From assembly GCA_040880545.1 (NCBI GenBank), contig JBBDIE010000005.1, forward strand, positions 1-53,571: 53,571 nt of DNA, given 5' to 3'. The position numbers were made by a program, and so were the translations under genes. Of the stretch, positions 1 to 8,960 are shown piece after piece; positions within the stretch are counted from its first letter, which is position 1; each line of letters opens with the position of its first letter. The stretch comes from M55B112 sp040880545. GTDB taxonomy: Bacteria; Bacteroidota; Bacteroidia; Bacteroidales; GCA-2748055. The notes below the pieces were generated by a model. The model was given only the letters and a program-made list of their open reading frames with translations. It was not told where the DNA came from and made no database searches.

Positions 1-71
1 TGCTGAGGGTTTATACTGTTTAACATGTCCAAAAGTAATAATTTTGCACCTTTTATCTCAAAAATCGGGAG

Positions 72-1502
72 TTATTTTCCCAGGTGGATTTCATTCATTT
101 TCAAACTTAGTGACTCAATTAACTCCCTCCATTCAGGTTCTCCGGCAATATTGTTGTTTTCATCAGGGTCGGTCCGGTGATCATACAGCATATTTGCTAC
201 GATCGTACAATCTCGCCGCGATTGCATGAATTCGGTATAAATGAAATTCTCAGTTACCATGGAATTTCCAAGTACATACCTTGAGTAGACCGGTTCCTTC
301 CATTCCCGGGCCGGATTTTTTATCAATGGCAGTAAGCTTTTTCCCTCGGTCCATTCGGGCACCTCCAGGTTGGCCATCTCAGCCATTGTTGGGAAGAGAT
401 CTACAAATTCGGATAGACCATCAGTTTCTCCTCCGTTGGTCGTTCCGGGTACTTTAATGATCAGGGGTACCTGCAGGGAGGTGTTGAAATTACAATGTTT
501 GCACCAGAGCCCATGCTCCCCCAGGTTCCAGCCATGGTCCCCAAAAATGGCAACGATGGTATTATCGGCGAGTCCCAGGCGCTCTAATTCATCCATCACC
601 TGGCCAATCAGTGCATCGGTATAACTAACACACGCATAATAGCCATGGATCAGTTCTGCCGCTTTTTCATCACTGAGTGGTCCGGTTTCAGGAATATCAC
701 TGTAATTCCTCAACTCTCCAAAATTATGCAGAGCCTGATCAGGGGCATTCAACGGTCTGTGGGGATTCTTCGCAAGCTGGATATCTTCCCGATCATATAA
801 ATCCCAGTATTTTGAAGGTGCATTGAATGGTAGATGGGGCTTCAGATAACCGATCCAGAACATGAATGGCTGGTCCTGCTTTGCCAGACTCTGCAACTTT
901 TTTACCGCTGCATTGGCCGTTTTGCCATCAATATATGCCGAATCAGGTGCATCAGGTGCATTTTCAGAGGAACGTCCCTTGTAATTGGCTGGTTTATTCT
1001 TTTCTATGTTTTCCGGATTAATATAATCCTGCCAGGTGTAATTGTGCGTTGGTTTTGCGCGCCATGCAGGTTCGCTCCAGCTCAGCCGGCTGTCATCCTG
1101 GTGGTGGAATATCTTCCCGTACGAGAGTGTATAATACCCGTTGTCCTTGAAATAGCCGGGCAAAGAGATATGGCCAGGCAGGTCCTCGTCGGCCCGGGTG
1201 TCATAGCCTACGAACCGTTGCGGTGTGGGACGGATCCCCGTCAGAATACTTGCCCTGGAAGCCCCGCATACCGGAACATTGCAATAAGCCCGGTTGAACA
1301 TTAACCCTTCAGAGGCCAGTTTATCAATGTTGGGTGAATGGATGTGTGACGCTCCATAACAACCCAATTCGGGCCGCAAATCGTCAACAAAGAAGATCAG
1401 GAAATTCGGATGCTCCGGAAGTTCAGCCTGCTTCCCTGCTTTGTTTACACAACCCATTGTGGAAACAAGTATAAAGCATAACGTAATTGTTAAACTTTTC
1501 AT
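72..1502 (-). CDS. Iduronate-2-sulfatase-like lipoprotein sulfatase
   Basis: This is a type I sulfatase that would remove sulfate esters from a sulfated glycan. The formylglycine site reads C-G-A-S-R with the modifiable cysteine at residue 79, and the metal-binding D-D pair is at residues 40-41 in a segment (FFVDDLRPELGCYG) typical of iduronate-2-sulfatase relatives. I start it at the ATG at 1502 (476 residues) because a lipoprotein signal ending STMGC (Cys18) follows directly; the frame stays open 27 codons further upstream but those residues do not look like a signal. The product is probably a periplasmic or surface lipoprotein. It needs a separate sulfatase-maturing enzyme, not seen in this window. 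The exact glycan substrate cannot be read from the sequence; the nearby uronate genes make a sulfated uronate-containing polymer plausible. Confidence 0.92.
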   Translation of the reverse strand: MKSLTITLCFILVSTMGCVNKAGKQAELPEHPNFLIFFVDDLRPELGCYGASHIHSPNIDKLASEGLMFNRAYCNVPVCGASRASILTGIRPTPQRFVGYDTRADEDLPGHISLPGYFKDNGYYTLSYGKIFHHQDDSRLSWSEPAWRAKPTHNYTWQDYINPENIEKNKPANYKGRSSENAPDAPDSAYIDGKTANAAVKKLQSLAKQDQPFMFWIGYLKPHLPFNAPSKYWDLYDREDIQLAKNPHRPLNAPDQALHNFGELRNYSDIPETGPLSDEKAAELIHGYYACVSYTDALIGQVMDELERLGLADNTIVAIFGDHGWNLGEHGLWCKHCNFNTSLQVPLIIKVPGTTNGGETDGLSEFVDLFPTMAEMANLEVPEWTEGKSLLPLIKNPAREWKEPVYSRYVLGNSMVTENFIYTEFMQSRRDCTIVANMLYDHRTDPDENNNIAGEPEWRELIESLSLKMNEIHLGK

Positions 1503-1638
1503 AGTGAAATTCATTTTGAGTAAACAATATACAACATTGTTTTTAGTATCAGACCAATGGCTTGATAGAACATTTGTCATCATTTAGCGCCATTTCGTTT
1601 ATAGAAATAAATCACTTGTCAAATATAAATATGTTAAA

Positions 1639-2412
1639 TTGCGTTATCCGGACAAGAAAAAGGGTTACATTTATTCAAAATTTGAAGGTGTGCGTTTATT
1701 AATTCTCCTGTTGATATGTTTTATTCAGTTTGCACCACTTTTTGCACAGGAAGAGGCTGCTGATTATCCTTTGATGATTACCTACGGTAACATGTCAGAA
1801 AAGGGTTGCGGTGATGATGATTTTTCCCAGACCATATTTTTCACTGTTCCGGGGAATTTCAAGGGTGATTTTTACATGCGTGTATTTGACCCTGATTGCG
1901 GGGGAGCATACGATATGTCGTCCGGATTATGGGAAACCAATACCGTTTTTGAGATTTATGGTGGTGAAGGTTGTATCAGTCATCAGGATGCAAGGCAGTC
2001 AGGGCGAATTGGAAATTATAAGTCCGGCGATCTGCTGCAAAGAAAATTATTTGCCAGGGAATCGGAAGTGGATGGTTCATGGGTGTCGTTCGGCCCGTTT
2101 AATTCCGGAATGGGGGAAGATATTAAAGAGTATCCCGGATATAAATTTTTCAAACTGATCGTAGAGGGAAGAACCGGAAACGATGGTAACCTGTACGCGC
2201 TGCAGATCAGTGAAGATCATTCAGAGAACAGTGAAATAACTTATGCAAGGATATTCACTTACGAGCATACTTACTTTGAAAATGATTCTGTGATGGTTAG
2301 CCGTACGCAACCCATCATGGCTGATAAATACAAAGTACCGCTCCCTGTAAAGCTGGAAAAAATCGCTGTGGAGTTGGATATAGAGGTGGTTGCAGTACCG
2401 GTAGATGAATAA
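1639..2412 (+). CDS. Secreted protein of unknown function
   Basis: The 257-residue product has a hydrophobic segment at about residues 19-35 ending in L-F-A-Q, a good Sec signal peptide. The mature part is rich in Gly, Asp and aromatic residues with several cysteines (near residues 57, 87, 111), suggesting an extracytoplasmic beta-rich domain. From memory it resembles the N-terminal domain of much larger Bacteroidota surface proteins, so this copy may be a short or truncated version. The only start in frame before the signal is TTG at 1639; an ATG at 1631 is in another frame. It diverges from the sulfatase at 1502 with a 136-bp gap. No function is assigned. Confidence 0.6.
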   Translation: MRYPDKKKGYIYSKFEGVRLLILLLICFIQFAPLFAQEEAADYPLMITYGNMSEKGCGDDDFSQTIFFTVPGNFKGDFYMRVFDPDCGGAYDMSSGLWETNTVFEIYGGEGCISHQDARQSGRIGNYKSGDLLQRKLFARESEVDGSWVSFGPFNSGMGEDIKEYPGYKFFKLIVEGRTGNDGNLYALQISEDHSENSEITYARIFTYEHTYFENDSVMVSRTQPIMADKYKVPLPVKLEKIAVELDIEVVAVPVDE

Positions 2413-2490
2413 TTTATGATGAGGACCGGCTGAATTGAAGGCCGTTGTTTCAAAAAATAAACATAATGTACCTCAGCATCTTAGCACACC

Positions 2491-3249
2491 TCAACCCGTA
2501 TAATATCCCAACATCTCCTCCAATTGCTCCCGTACCGTTTCGCGCAGGGAGTCGGGCCCCAACACTTTCAGATCCTTACCATAACTCAGTAACTGTGATA
2601 TAAACTCATAGGTAGGATGGACCCTGAAACTGAATACAATTTCATCATCAGTTTCACTTACTAAATTCTGACTATCATGCCACGGTTGGGTAATGATGTA
2701 TTGTGCCTGGGTTTTCTGAACAGCGATCCTGATTTTCGGTGGTTCACCCCCGGGAGAGATCACCCCGATGGAATTCATGAAGTACTCACTGGCACTGAAA
2801 TTTTGCTTCTTATATGGGAGCTCTGAAATTCGGATATCCCTGATTCTGTCCAATGAATAGGTACGCACCTGATCTTTAAAATCATTCAGACCGATCAGGT
2901 ACCAGCGGTTTCTGTATTCTTTCAGAAGGTAGGGATGTACTTCATTAAAATAGGGTTTGTCTTCATAGAATGGCTGGTAATAGATACGCAGTGATTTTTC
3001 TTCCTTTACTGCCTGGATAATCTTGACAAGGTGCTCGCTCCCTTTGATATGGGAGACCTTCTCAGGACTGATAAAGTCGTAATTTTCACCAGATGTTCTG
3101 CTGGAGCTGATCTCAATAACATCGATCACCTTTTGAAGTGCACCTGAAATGTCGCCAAACAGATCGCTGAACTTGTATTTTTCCAGTAACTCAACGGTCT
3201 CTTTTAGCTGGGCCAGTTCCTCTTTGGTATACCCTGGTTCTTTATTCAT
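2491..3249 (-). CDS. WYL-domain regulator lacking its HTH domain
   Basis: This is a WYL-domain protein of the DeoR/YafY-like transcription regulator class. The WYL core is clear: segments such as LRIYYQPFYEDKP, HPYLLKEYRNRWYLIGLN and the YSLDRIRDI strand are typical ligand-sensing features, followed by a C-terminal WCX-like extension. Bacteroidota relatives are about 330 residues with an N-terminal winged helix; here homology begins only at about the E-P-G-Y segment, leaving about 252 residues from the ATG at 3249 (a TTG at 3276 is possible). The frame is open further upstream to about 3374, but that stretch runs through a hairpin and does not resemble an HTH. The gene is probably a 5'-truncated remnant, with a dispersed repeat lying where the HTH should be. 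It may still bind ligand but should not bind DNA by itself. Confidence 0.72.
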   Translation of the reverse strand: MNKEPGYTKEELAQLKETVELLEKYKFSDLFGDISGALQKVIDVIEISSSRTSGENYDFISPEKVSHIKGSEHLVKIIQAVKEEKSLRIYYQPFYEDKPYFNEVHPYLLKEYRNRWYLIGLNDFKDQVRTYSLDRIRDIRISELPYKKQNFSASEYFMNSIGVISPGGEPPKIRIAVQKTQAQYIITQPWHDSQNLVSETDDEIVFSFRVHPTYEFISQLLSYGKDLKVLGPDSLRETVREQLEEMLGYYTG

Positions 3250-3347
3250 GAATCTGCTATATTTGTTTGGCGTCAATGTTGCAATGTAAAGAATTTCACC
3301 ATTACAAAAAAGATATGTAGCACTTCCGGTACCGGATCCTTTGTCAA

Positions 3348-3393
3348 AATAAATCCCGTAACCCCCGCTCTTTCATGGGTCACGGGATTTATT
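3348..3393 (-). terminator. Probable intrinsic terminator hairpin
   Basis: Arms at 3348-3364 and 3377-3393 pair over 17 positions with one mismatch (outer 12 bp: AATAAATCCCGT with ACGGGATTTATT), around a 12-nt loop. On the minus strand the hairpin is followed by TTTTG, so it could end transcripts coming from the isomerase/cellobiose phosphorylase genes. It also sits inside the extended frame upstream of the WYL remnant. Confidence 0.6.
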
Positions 3394-3410
3394 CCCAGTG
3401 GTTCCTGTTA

Positions 3411-3539
3411 ATTAGTGCTTGCAGGAAAATGTCAATAGCTGGGTTATGCCCGACTTCAAAACAGTCATTGCATGCCTTGCTCTTATCGCTTTCTAATCAA
3501 GCACGACAACATATTATGCGTTTTCTTTCTGACACTAAT
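3411..3539. repeat. Dispersed 129-bp repeat, copy 1
   Basis: This stretch aligns without gaps to 36700-36828, with about 112 of 129 positions identical by eye. Its ends are imperfect inverted repeats: ATTAGTGCTTGCAGGAAAAT at the left, and the right end reads ATTAGTGTCAGAAAGAAAAC on the other strand. It has no coding potential of its own and a GCATGC palindrome near its centre. It lies between the truncated WYL gene and the isomerase gene. It looks like a small non-autonomous mobile or structured intergenic element. Confidence 0.8.
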
Positions 3540-3559
3540 GACCGACCCTCGCGTGAGGT

Positions 3560-4417
3560 TTATTTCACAAAACCAATCTCTTTCAGGTGTGTAAGGCTCT
3601 TTTCAACACTTACAATGGGTTCGAAGTCATATTTTTCAACCTCAACCACATGGTAAACGGCACCTGCTTTTTCAGCCATATCCAGCACCGGTTTGAAATC
3701 AATATCCCCACTTGCACCCAGTTCTTTTTCATCCTTGATATGGAAGGAGACAAAACGTCCCGGATATTTTTCAAAATAGTCGGCAGGTTCAGCTCCGCCT
3801 TCATAGATCCAGTAAATATCCAGCTGGAACATCACCTTTTCAGGATCTGTATTCTCCAACATGTAATCATAGATCACTTCCCCTTCCAGTTCCTGGAACT
3901 CACCGGCATGGTTATGGTAGCCAAATCTGAGACCGGCTGCATTGCATTTTTCTCCTACTGCATTAAAATAGGCGCAATATTCGGCCAGCCCCTCAAGACT
4001 TGCATAGCCTGTGCTCCCCATAAACGGCTGAACAATATATTTGGCACCGGCCGCTTTGTGAGCAGCTATGCACGCATCCCACCAGGGCATCAGTGATTCC
4101 CAGCCTCCTGAATCGGGAACAGCCATTCCGGAATGGGCTCCCAGGTAAAGCATACCATTCTCTTCAACCAATGCCTTAAAATCAAGTGGATCCATTCCAT
4201 AGATCTTTCCATCGCTGTAACCTGCTGATTCCACAAAATCGTAACCCATCTGTCCGACTTGCTCGATGGTAGTGACAGGATCTTGTCGCATCTCATCCCT
4301 TAAGGAATAGAGTTGCAGTCCGATTCCGTTCTCGGGACCGGCACTGCCACAGGATGACAATGTCATTACAGCTATCACAACTGCTGTAACTGTTGCTAAT
4401 CTGAAATATTTTTTCAT
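3560..4417 (-). CDS. Sugar phosphate isomerase/epimerase-fold lipoprotein
   Basis: The 285-residue product is an AP-endonuclease-2/xylose-isomerase-like TIM barrel with a lipoprotein signal (lipobox LSSC, Cys23). Recognisable barrel segments are IGLQLYSLRDEM near residue 32, GYHNHAGEF near residue 195, FQLDIYWIYEGG near residue 224 and SFHIKDEK near residue 253; the His, Asp and Glu residues in them are the usual metal ligands of the fold. Such lipoprotein versions are common in Bacteroidota carbohydrate loci and are thought to act on keto- or oxidised sugars in the periplasm, but the substrate here is unknown. It follows the cellobiose phosphorylase gene on the same strand after 132 bp and could be co-transcribed with it. 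Confidence 0.85.
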   Translation of the reverse strand: MKKYFRLATVTAVVIAVMTLSSCGSAGPENGIGLQLYSLRDEMRQDPVTTIEQVGQMGYDFVESAGYSDGKIYGMDPLDFKALVEENGMLYLGAHSGMAVPDSGGWESLMPWWDACIAAHKAAGAKYIVQPFMGSTGYASLEGLAEYCAYFNAVGEKCNAAGLRFGYHNHAGEFQELEGEVIYDYMLENTDPEKVMFQLDIYWIYEGGAEPADYFEKYPGRFVSFHIKDEKELGASGDIDFKPVLDMAEKAGAVYHVVEVEKYDFEPIVSVEKSLTHLKEIGFVK

Positions 4418-4549
4418 AGAGTTTGGATTAAATAAGTTAGTAATTGAATTTTAAACAGCTAAAGTTATAAAAATTAGGGTTAATTAAAGAATGAATCACA
4501 TTTGTTAACAGATTTGAACAAAAAACCAACATTTTTTATTCAACTACCC

Positions 4550-6988
4550 CTATTTGGTACCCATGATAACTTCAACGGCTACTTCTTTCTGTTTGCCGGC
4601 CGGTAAAAGATCACTTTCAATGGTTTTGCCATCCATCAGGATTTGTTTAACACCCCTGGATATGTGCTCAGGATTCTTGATGGTGATATGGTATATGGTA
4701 CCGCGATATTTCCTTGTAATCTTAAAGCCGTTCCATTTTTTCGGGATGCAGGGGTCAATCCGAAGCCCTTCAAATTCTGGCTGAATCCCCAGGATATAAC
4801 GGCTGATGGCATAATAATTCCATGCAGCGGTTCCTGTGAGCCAGCTATTTTTGGCCTCCCCAGGAATAAAAGCATCTTTTCCAGCGATCATTTGTGCATA
4901 TACGTAGGGCTCCGTCCTGTGAAGTTCACTGATCTCTTCCAGGTATGCCGGGGAGATTTTTGTGTAATAATCAAATGCACGGTCACCGTTTCCAAGCATG
5001 GTCTCCCCAATCATGATCCATGGATTATTGTGGCAGAATATACCTGCATTTTCCTTGTATCCGGGAGGGTAGGAGGTGATCTCACCCATCTCCACATGGT
5101 AGCTGGTATAGGGCGGGTTGTTGAGTACGATTCCATAGGTGCAATCAAGCCGTTCCTTTACTGCGTCCATGGCTTTTTTAGCCCTTCCGTCTTCAATCCC
5201 TATACCGGCCATCACACAAAATCCATTAGACTCGATGAATATTTTCCCCTCTTCATTTTCCTGTGAACCGATTTTTTTGCTGAAGTGATCGTAAGCACGA
5301 AGGAACCAATTCCCATCCCAGCCATGTTCACTGATGGTATCCTCCATCTCCACAAGATGGTGTCCCACCCTGCGGGCTTCCTCCTCCTTGCCCAGTTTTA
5401 CACATAGTTCCATATACTCCTTCCCGTACAGGACAAACATTCCCGCGATCATCACCGATTCGGCAATCCCGCCCTCCCTGTTTTCTGTAGTCTGGAATGA
5501 TTCATCGGGATTGGTGCTGAAACAATTCAGGTTCAGACAATCGTTCCAGTCGGCACGTCCGATAAGAGGAAGGCCATGGGGCCCCAGGTTTTTGATCACA
5601 TGGTCAAATGATCTTGTGAGATGATCAAATAGCGGTTGTGCTTTTGTATGGTCGTTGTCATAGGGAACAGATTCCGTTAAGATGGAAAAGTCGCCTGTTT
5701 CCCTGATATAGGCAACCGTGGAGCAGATAAGCCAGAGCGGATCGTCGTTAAAGTTCCCGCCCACTTCATCATTCCCCTTTTTCGTGAGCGGCTGGTACTG
5801 GTGATATGCCCCGCCGTCTTCCAGTTGCGTGGCAGCCAGATCAAGGATCCGTGTGCGTGCACGCTCCGGTACCAAATGGACGAAGCCAAGCAGATCCTGG
5901 TTGGAATCCCGGAATCCCATTCCGCGTCCGATACCGCTTTCAAAGTAGGAGGCACTGCGCGACATCAGGAAGGTGATCATACACTGGTACGGGTTCCAGA
6001 TGTTTACCATTCGGTTCAGCTTTTCATCATTGCTTTCCAGTTTATAAACAGATAACATGTTGTCCCAGAAAACTTTCAGTTCTGCCATGGCGGCATCCAC
6101 ATCCCTGGTGCTGCTAAATCGTTGCATGGATCGTTCTGCCTGCTCCTTGTTTATTACACCGGGTGATTCCCATTTCTGATCCTCCCCATTTTCCACGTAC
6201 CCCAGCAGGAAAATTAACGCTTTTGATTCCCCCGGGGCAAGTTCTATATCAATCATATGGGAAGCTATGGGCGACCAGCCATGGGCAATGCTGTTACTTA
6301 ATTCTCCGGCTGATACGGCTGCAGGTTTCTCAAAGCCGTTATATAATCCCACGAATTTATGCAGATCGGTCTCAAAAGCGTCTACCGCTGTATTCACATG
6401 ATAAAATGCATAGTGATCTCTTCGCTCCCTGTATTCTGTTTTGTGGTAAATGGTGGAGCCCTTTACTTCTACCTCACCAATATTGTAATTCCGCTGAAAG
6501 TTGGTCATATCATCCAGTGCATTCCACAGGTTCCATTCGGTAAAGGAAAAAAGCTTGAAACTCTTTTTTTCGCTGGAAATATTCCTGATCTTCAGCTGCT
6601 GAACTTCCAAGTTCTCATCCAGGGGTACCATGAGCAGGAGGTCTGTTTCCAGACCGTTGGATTTGCTCAAAAAACGTGTGTAGCCAAGCCCGTGATGGCA
6701 AGCATATTCATCCAGCGGCGTTTTGGTGGGTTTCCATCCCGGGTTCCAGATATGACCATGGTCGTTAATATAAAAATATTTACCCCCGTCATCCACCGGA
6801 ACATTGTTGTACCTGTACCTGGTAATTCTTCTCAACCTGGCATCCCTGTAAAAGGAGTAGCCCCCTGTACTGTTTGAAATGATAGAGACAAAGTCCTTGT
6901 TCCCCAGGTAATTTATCCAGGGGTAGGGTGTTTTAGGATCGGTAATCACGTATTCCCTGTCCGGGTCGTTAAAATAGCCGAATTTCAT
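4550..6988 (-). CDS. cbpA: Cellobiose phosphorylase (GH94)
   Basis: The 812-residue protein matches cellobiose phosphorylase along its length: the start (MKFGYFNDPDREYVIT), the RDARLRRITRYRYNNVP segment, ESGIGRGMGFRDSNQDLLGF and the catalytic-region segment DWNDCLN at residues 480-486 are hallmarks of clostridial-type enzymes. The length also agrees (about 810). It would split cellobiose with phosphate to glucose-1-phosphate and glucose, saving one ATP. No signal peptide is present, so it acts in the cytoplasm and requires disaccharide uptake by a transporter not in this window. It precedes the isomerase-fold lipoprotein gene on the same strand. Other GH94 specificities (cellodextrin, laminaribiose) cannot be fully excluded, but the similarity to true cellobiose phosphorylases is high. 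Confidence 0.94.
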   Translation of the reverse strand: MKFGYFNDPDREYVITDPKTPYPWINYLGNKDFVSIISNSTGGYSFYRDARLRRITRYRYNNVPVDDGGKYFYINDHGHIWNPGWKPTKTPLDEYACHHGLGYTRFLSKSNGLETDLLLMVPLDENLEVQQLKIRNISSEKKSFKLFSFTEWNLWNALDDMTNFQRNYNIGEVEVKGSTIYHKTEYRERRDHYAFYHVNTAVDAFETDLHKFVGLYNGFEKPAAVSAGELSNSIAHGWSPIASHMIDIELAPGESKALIFLLGYVENGEDQKWESPGVINKEQAERSMQRFSSTRDVDAAMAELKVFWDNMLSVYKLESNDEKLNRMVNIWNPYQCMITFLMSRSASYFESGIGRGMGFRDSNQDLLGFVHLVPERARTRILDLAATQLEDGGAYHQYQPLTKKGNDEVGGNFNDDPLWLICSTVAYIRETGDFSILTESVPYDNDHTKAQPLFDHLTRSFDHVIKNLGPHGLPLIGRADWNDCLNLNCFSTNPDESFQTTENREGGIAESVMIAGMFVLYGKEYMELCVKLGKEEEARRVGHHLVEMEDTISEHGWDGNWFLRAYDHFSKKIGSQENEEGKIFIESNGFCVMAGIGIEDGRAKKAMDAVKERLDCTYGIVLNNPPYTSYHVEMGEITSYPPGYKENAGIFCHNNPWIMIGETMLGNGDRAFDYYTKISPAYLEEISELHRTEPYVYAQMIAGKDAFIPGEAKNSWLTGTAAWNYYAISRYILGIQPEFEGLRIDPCIPKKWNGFKITRKYRGTIYHITIKNPEHISRGVKQILMDGKTIESDLLPAGKQKEVAVEVIMGTK

Positions 6989-7123
6989 CTGTCGGGTGTT
7001 TAGATTTATAATTGTAAAAGTAATTATTTATCTCCACACATTCGCAGATTTTCCATTCCCATGGGGGAAAGGAACCAATTCGACCGGTTAATAATTGAAT
7101 CCGGAATATTTTAATATTTCCAT

Positions 7124-7131
7124 TATCTTTG
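7124..7131 (+). promoter_or_regulatory. Bacteroidota -7 element, leaderless arrangement
   Basis: TATCTTTG matches the TAnnTTTG -7 consensus exactly and ends only 4 nt before the ATG at 7136. A TTG occurs at 7095-7097, but its spacing (26 bp) is longer than usual, so the -33 element is weak or absent. If used, the transcript would start at or within a few bases of the start codon. Confidence 0.5.
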
Positions 7132-7135
7132 CCGC

Positions 7136-7561
7136 ATGATTTATTTTAAGATTCTGGAGGAGAAGAGACTGGTGGTTATGGTTTTTAAAGGGGTGATAAC
7201 ACCAGCGGACGTCATGGATTTCATAGATTCACTGTTACAGTTAGATGCGTTTGATCCGGAATATAGTGATATTATCGATCTGAGAAGCGCAGATATGTCC
7301 TATGATTATGATGGTTTGAGAAGCACATTGCATTTTATGGCGACTACCAAGGGATTTGCCGCAAAAAGAAAATCTGCCTATATAACATCCAATTCAAAAC
7401 AGGTGGTGCCTCCCATGCTTATGAAAAGCGGAGCTTTTGATCTTCCCATGGAGGTGGAGGTCATGTCTACCGTTGAGTCATGTCTGGAGTGGCTGGATAT
7501 TACCGGATTTACTCCTGCTGATTACGAAGAGATACTGAAGGAATTGCAAGTTGAAGTTTAG
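7136..7561 (+). CDS. Small cytosolic protein, STAS/SpoIIAA-like
   Basis: This 141-residue protein has no signal or membrane segment. The pattern at its N-terminus (MIYFKILEEKRLVVMVFKG, then a helix) and its alternating strands and helices resemble the SpoIIAA/STAS-like fold seen in many small Bacteroidota proteins, but no catalytic motif is visible. It stands alone, diverging from the cellobiose phosphorylase gene across a 147-bp gap and convergent with the DUF4861 gene (54 bp). The function is unknown; the fold assignment is tentative. Its promoter appears to give a leaderless message. Confidence 0.75.
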   Translation: MIYFKILEEKRLVVMVFKGVITPADVMDFIDSLLQLDAFDPEYSDIIDLRSADMSYDYDGLRSTLHFMATTKGFAAKRKSAYITSNSKQVVPPMLMKSGAFDLPMEVEVMSTVESCLEWLDITGFTPADYEEILKELQVEV

Positions 7562-7615
7562 GATACTGCGGTTAAAAAATTTTATACGCCCCAATCCTGA
7601 ACATTACGATCCGGG

Positions 7616-8851
7616 CTATTTTACCAGGCTCCAGGAGGGCGGTTCTGCCATGAGGATCGCTTCCCTGTTTAGCAGTTCCTCAAATCCGTCAGCGGTCTCC
7701 CACTGTTCATTTTCCCTTTCCCATACTGTATAGAATCTGAATTTGTTTGTTACAGATTGTGCCGTATTCAAATGGATACAATATGTTTCGGTGATTCCTG
7801 CACCCTCTGCCGGCGCCATTGTTATGCCTGCAAACGCGTCTGCACCGACCATGATCCCCATGCCCAGGTTTGTGGTATCTTCCGACTGAAGGTCAAAGGT
7901 ATAGAATGCATTGATATTTTCGGTCCTCCCGGCATTATGCAGTTCCCTGCTTTTTGAATTCACAATCCCTGCAACCAGCTGAAGTTCAGCTTCAGTTCCT
8001 CTATAGGTGACACTGCTTTCGTAGTAATAGGTTCCGGCACTGATTGAGATGTCGTGGATCACTTCGATGGTTTGATCACCCATTTTCCATTCAGGGAATG
8101 TAAACCTGAAAACACTTCGCAACGGCCCTTCAGTAAGTATTTCACAGCTTCCCGGCCCGTTATCGCCAACCCGGTATAACGAATCCATGTACTGGTAGGC
8201 AATACTTCCCGCGCCCAGTGAATTACCTACTTTCAATACATCAACGCCCCACGACGGATCGAATGTATGGTAATCAGGATTCTCATTTGTGCCCACCTCA
8301 TCCAGAACCATTTTCGTGGTCACCTTCCCGAAGATATCCATTCCGTTACGCAGATCGAAATAATTCCTGAAGCCCACACGGTCATTTTCCCAGGCAATTC
8401 CTTCCATCTGCCAGACTTTCTGGGTCTCTGTATTGATGGCATGCTGCTCCCTGGTGGCAGTTGTCACTTCCATGTAATCATGGTCCTTCCTTGCAAAACG
8501 GATATTGGTACGGTATGTGAATTCCGGGTAATCTTCCTGTTCAACAAATGTTAGCGATACCCTTTTTTCTTCATTTTTATCGAGGTCCGTAATAACGAAC
8601 AGTTCATCCCAGAAACCATTTCCGTCAAGATCATCAGCCTGGGTGGGGAACAGATTGTCCGATTCATCACGTAATACCGGGACCATTCCCTGATTCATCT
8701 GCTTATATCCTTTCAGGTCAGTTGCCTTGATGGATAACCCGGCATCTTTTACAGGGAATTGTGTATTGTTGGTTATCAGTAATTCATACGAGGATGGAGT
8801 ACTGCAGGATAAGATAAAACCTGCTATTGGCACGAGGAAAAGTTTTTTCAT
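7616..8851 (-). CDS. DUF4861 lipoprotein
   Basis: The 411-residue protein begins with a lipoprotein signal (FILSC, Cys16) and continues as a beta-rich domain of the DUF4861 type. It is the last gene of the LacI-kduI-kduD group, 109 bp after kduD. DUF4861 proteins occur repeatedly in Bacteroidota loci for uronate-containing polysaccharides such as pectin, which agrees with this position. A calcium-binding-like motif is visible near residues 74-82 (DDLDGNGFWDE). A periplasmic role in recognising or processing unsaturated uronate oligosaccharides is an inference from context; I cannot name a reaction. Confidence 0.82.
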   Translation of the reverse strand: MKKLFLVPIAGFILSCSTPSSYELLITNNTQFPVKDAGLSIKATDLKGYKQMNQGMVPVLRDESDNLFPTQADDLDGNGFWDELFVITDLDKNEEKRVSLTFVEQEDYPEFTYRTNIRFARKDHDYMEVTTATREQHAINTETQKVWQMEGIAWENDRVGFRNYFDLRNGMDIFGKVTTKMVLDEVGTNENPDYHTFDPSWGVDVLKVGNSLGAGSIAYQYMDSLYRVGDNGPGSCEILTEGPLRSVFRFTFPEWKMGDQTIEVIHDISISAGTYYYESSVTYRGTEAELQLVAGIVNSKSRELHNAGRTENINAFYTFDLQSEDTTNLGMGIMVGADAFAGITMAPAEGAGITETYCIHLNTAQSVTNKFRFYTVWERENEQWETADGFEELLNREAILMAEPPSWSLVK

Positions 8852-8960
8852 AATTTGTCTGTTTAATAGTGTAGAATTTGTGTTACGCTACCGATCCAAT
8901 GCAGGTCATTTAATTGAATTGGAATGTGATGTACCGTGATCTCTTCCTGCAATTTACAAC

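Noticed and set aside
834..1304. A 156-codon open frame on the plus strand
   Set aside because: It is antisense to the sulfatase at 72-1502, whose reading frame is supported by catalytic motifs.
3375..3656. A 93-codon plus-strand frame across the repeat
   Set aside because: It consists of the dispersed repeat and the antisense of the isomerase gene; the other repeat copy does not keep an equivalent frame.
4643..6877. Several long plus-strand frames (up to 207 codons)
   Set aside because: All are antisense to the cellobiose phosphorylase gene and have no recognisable features.
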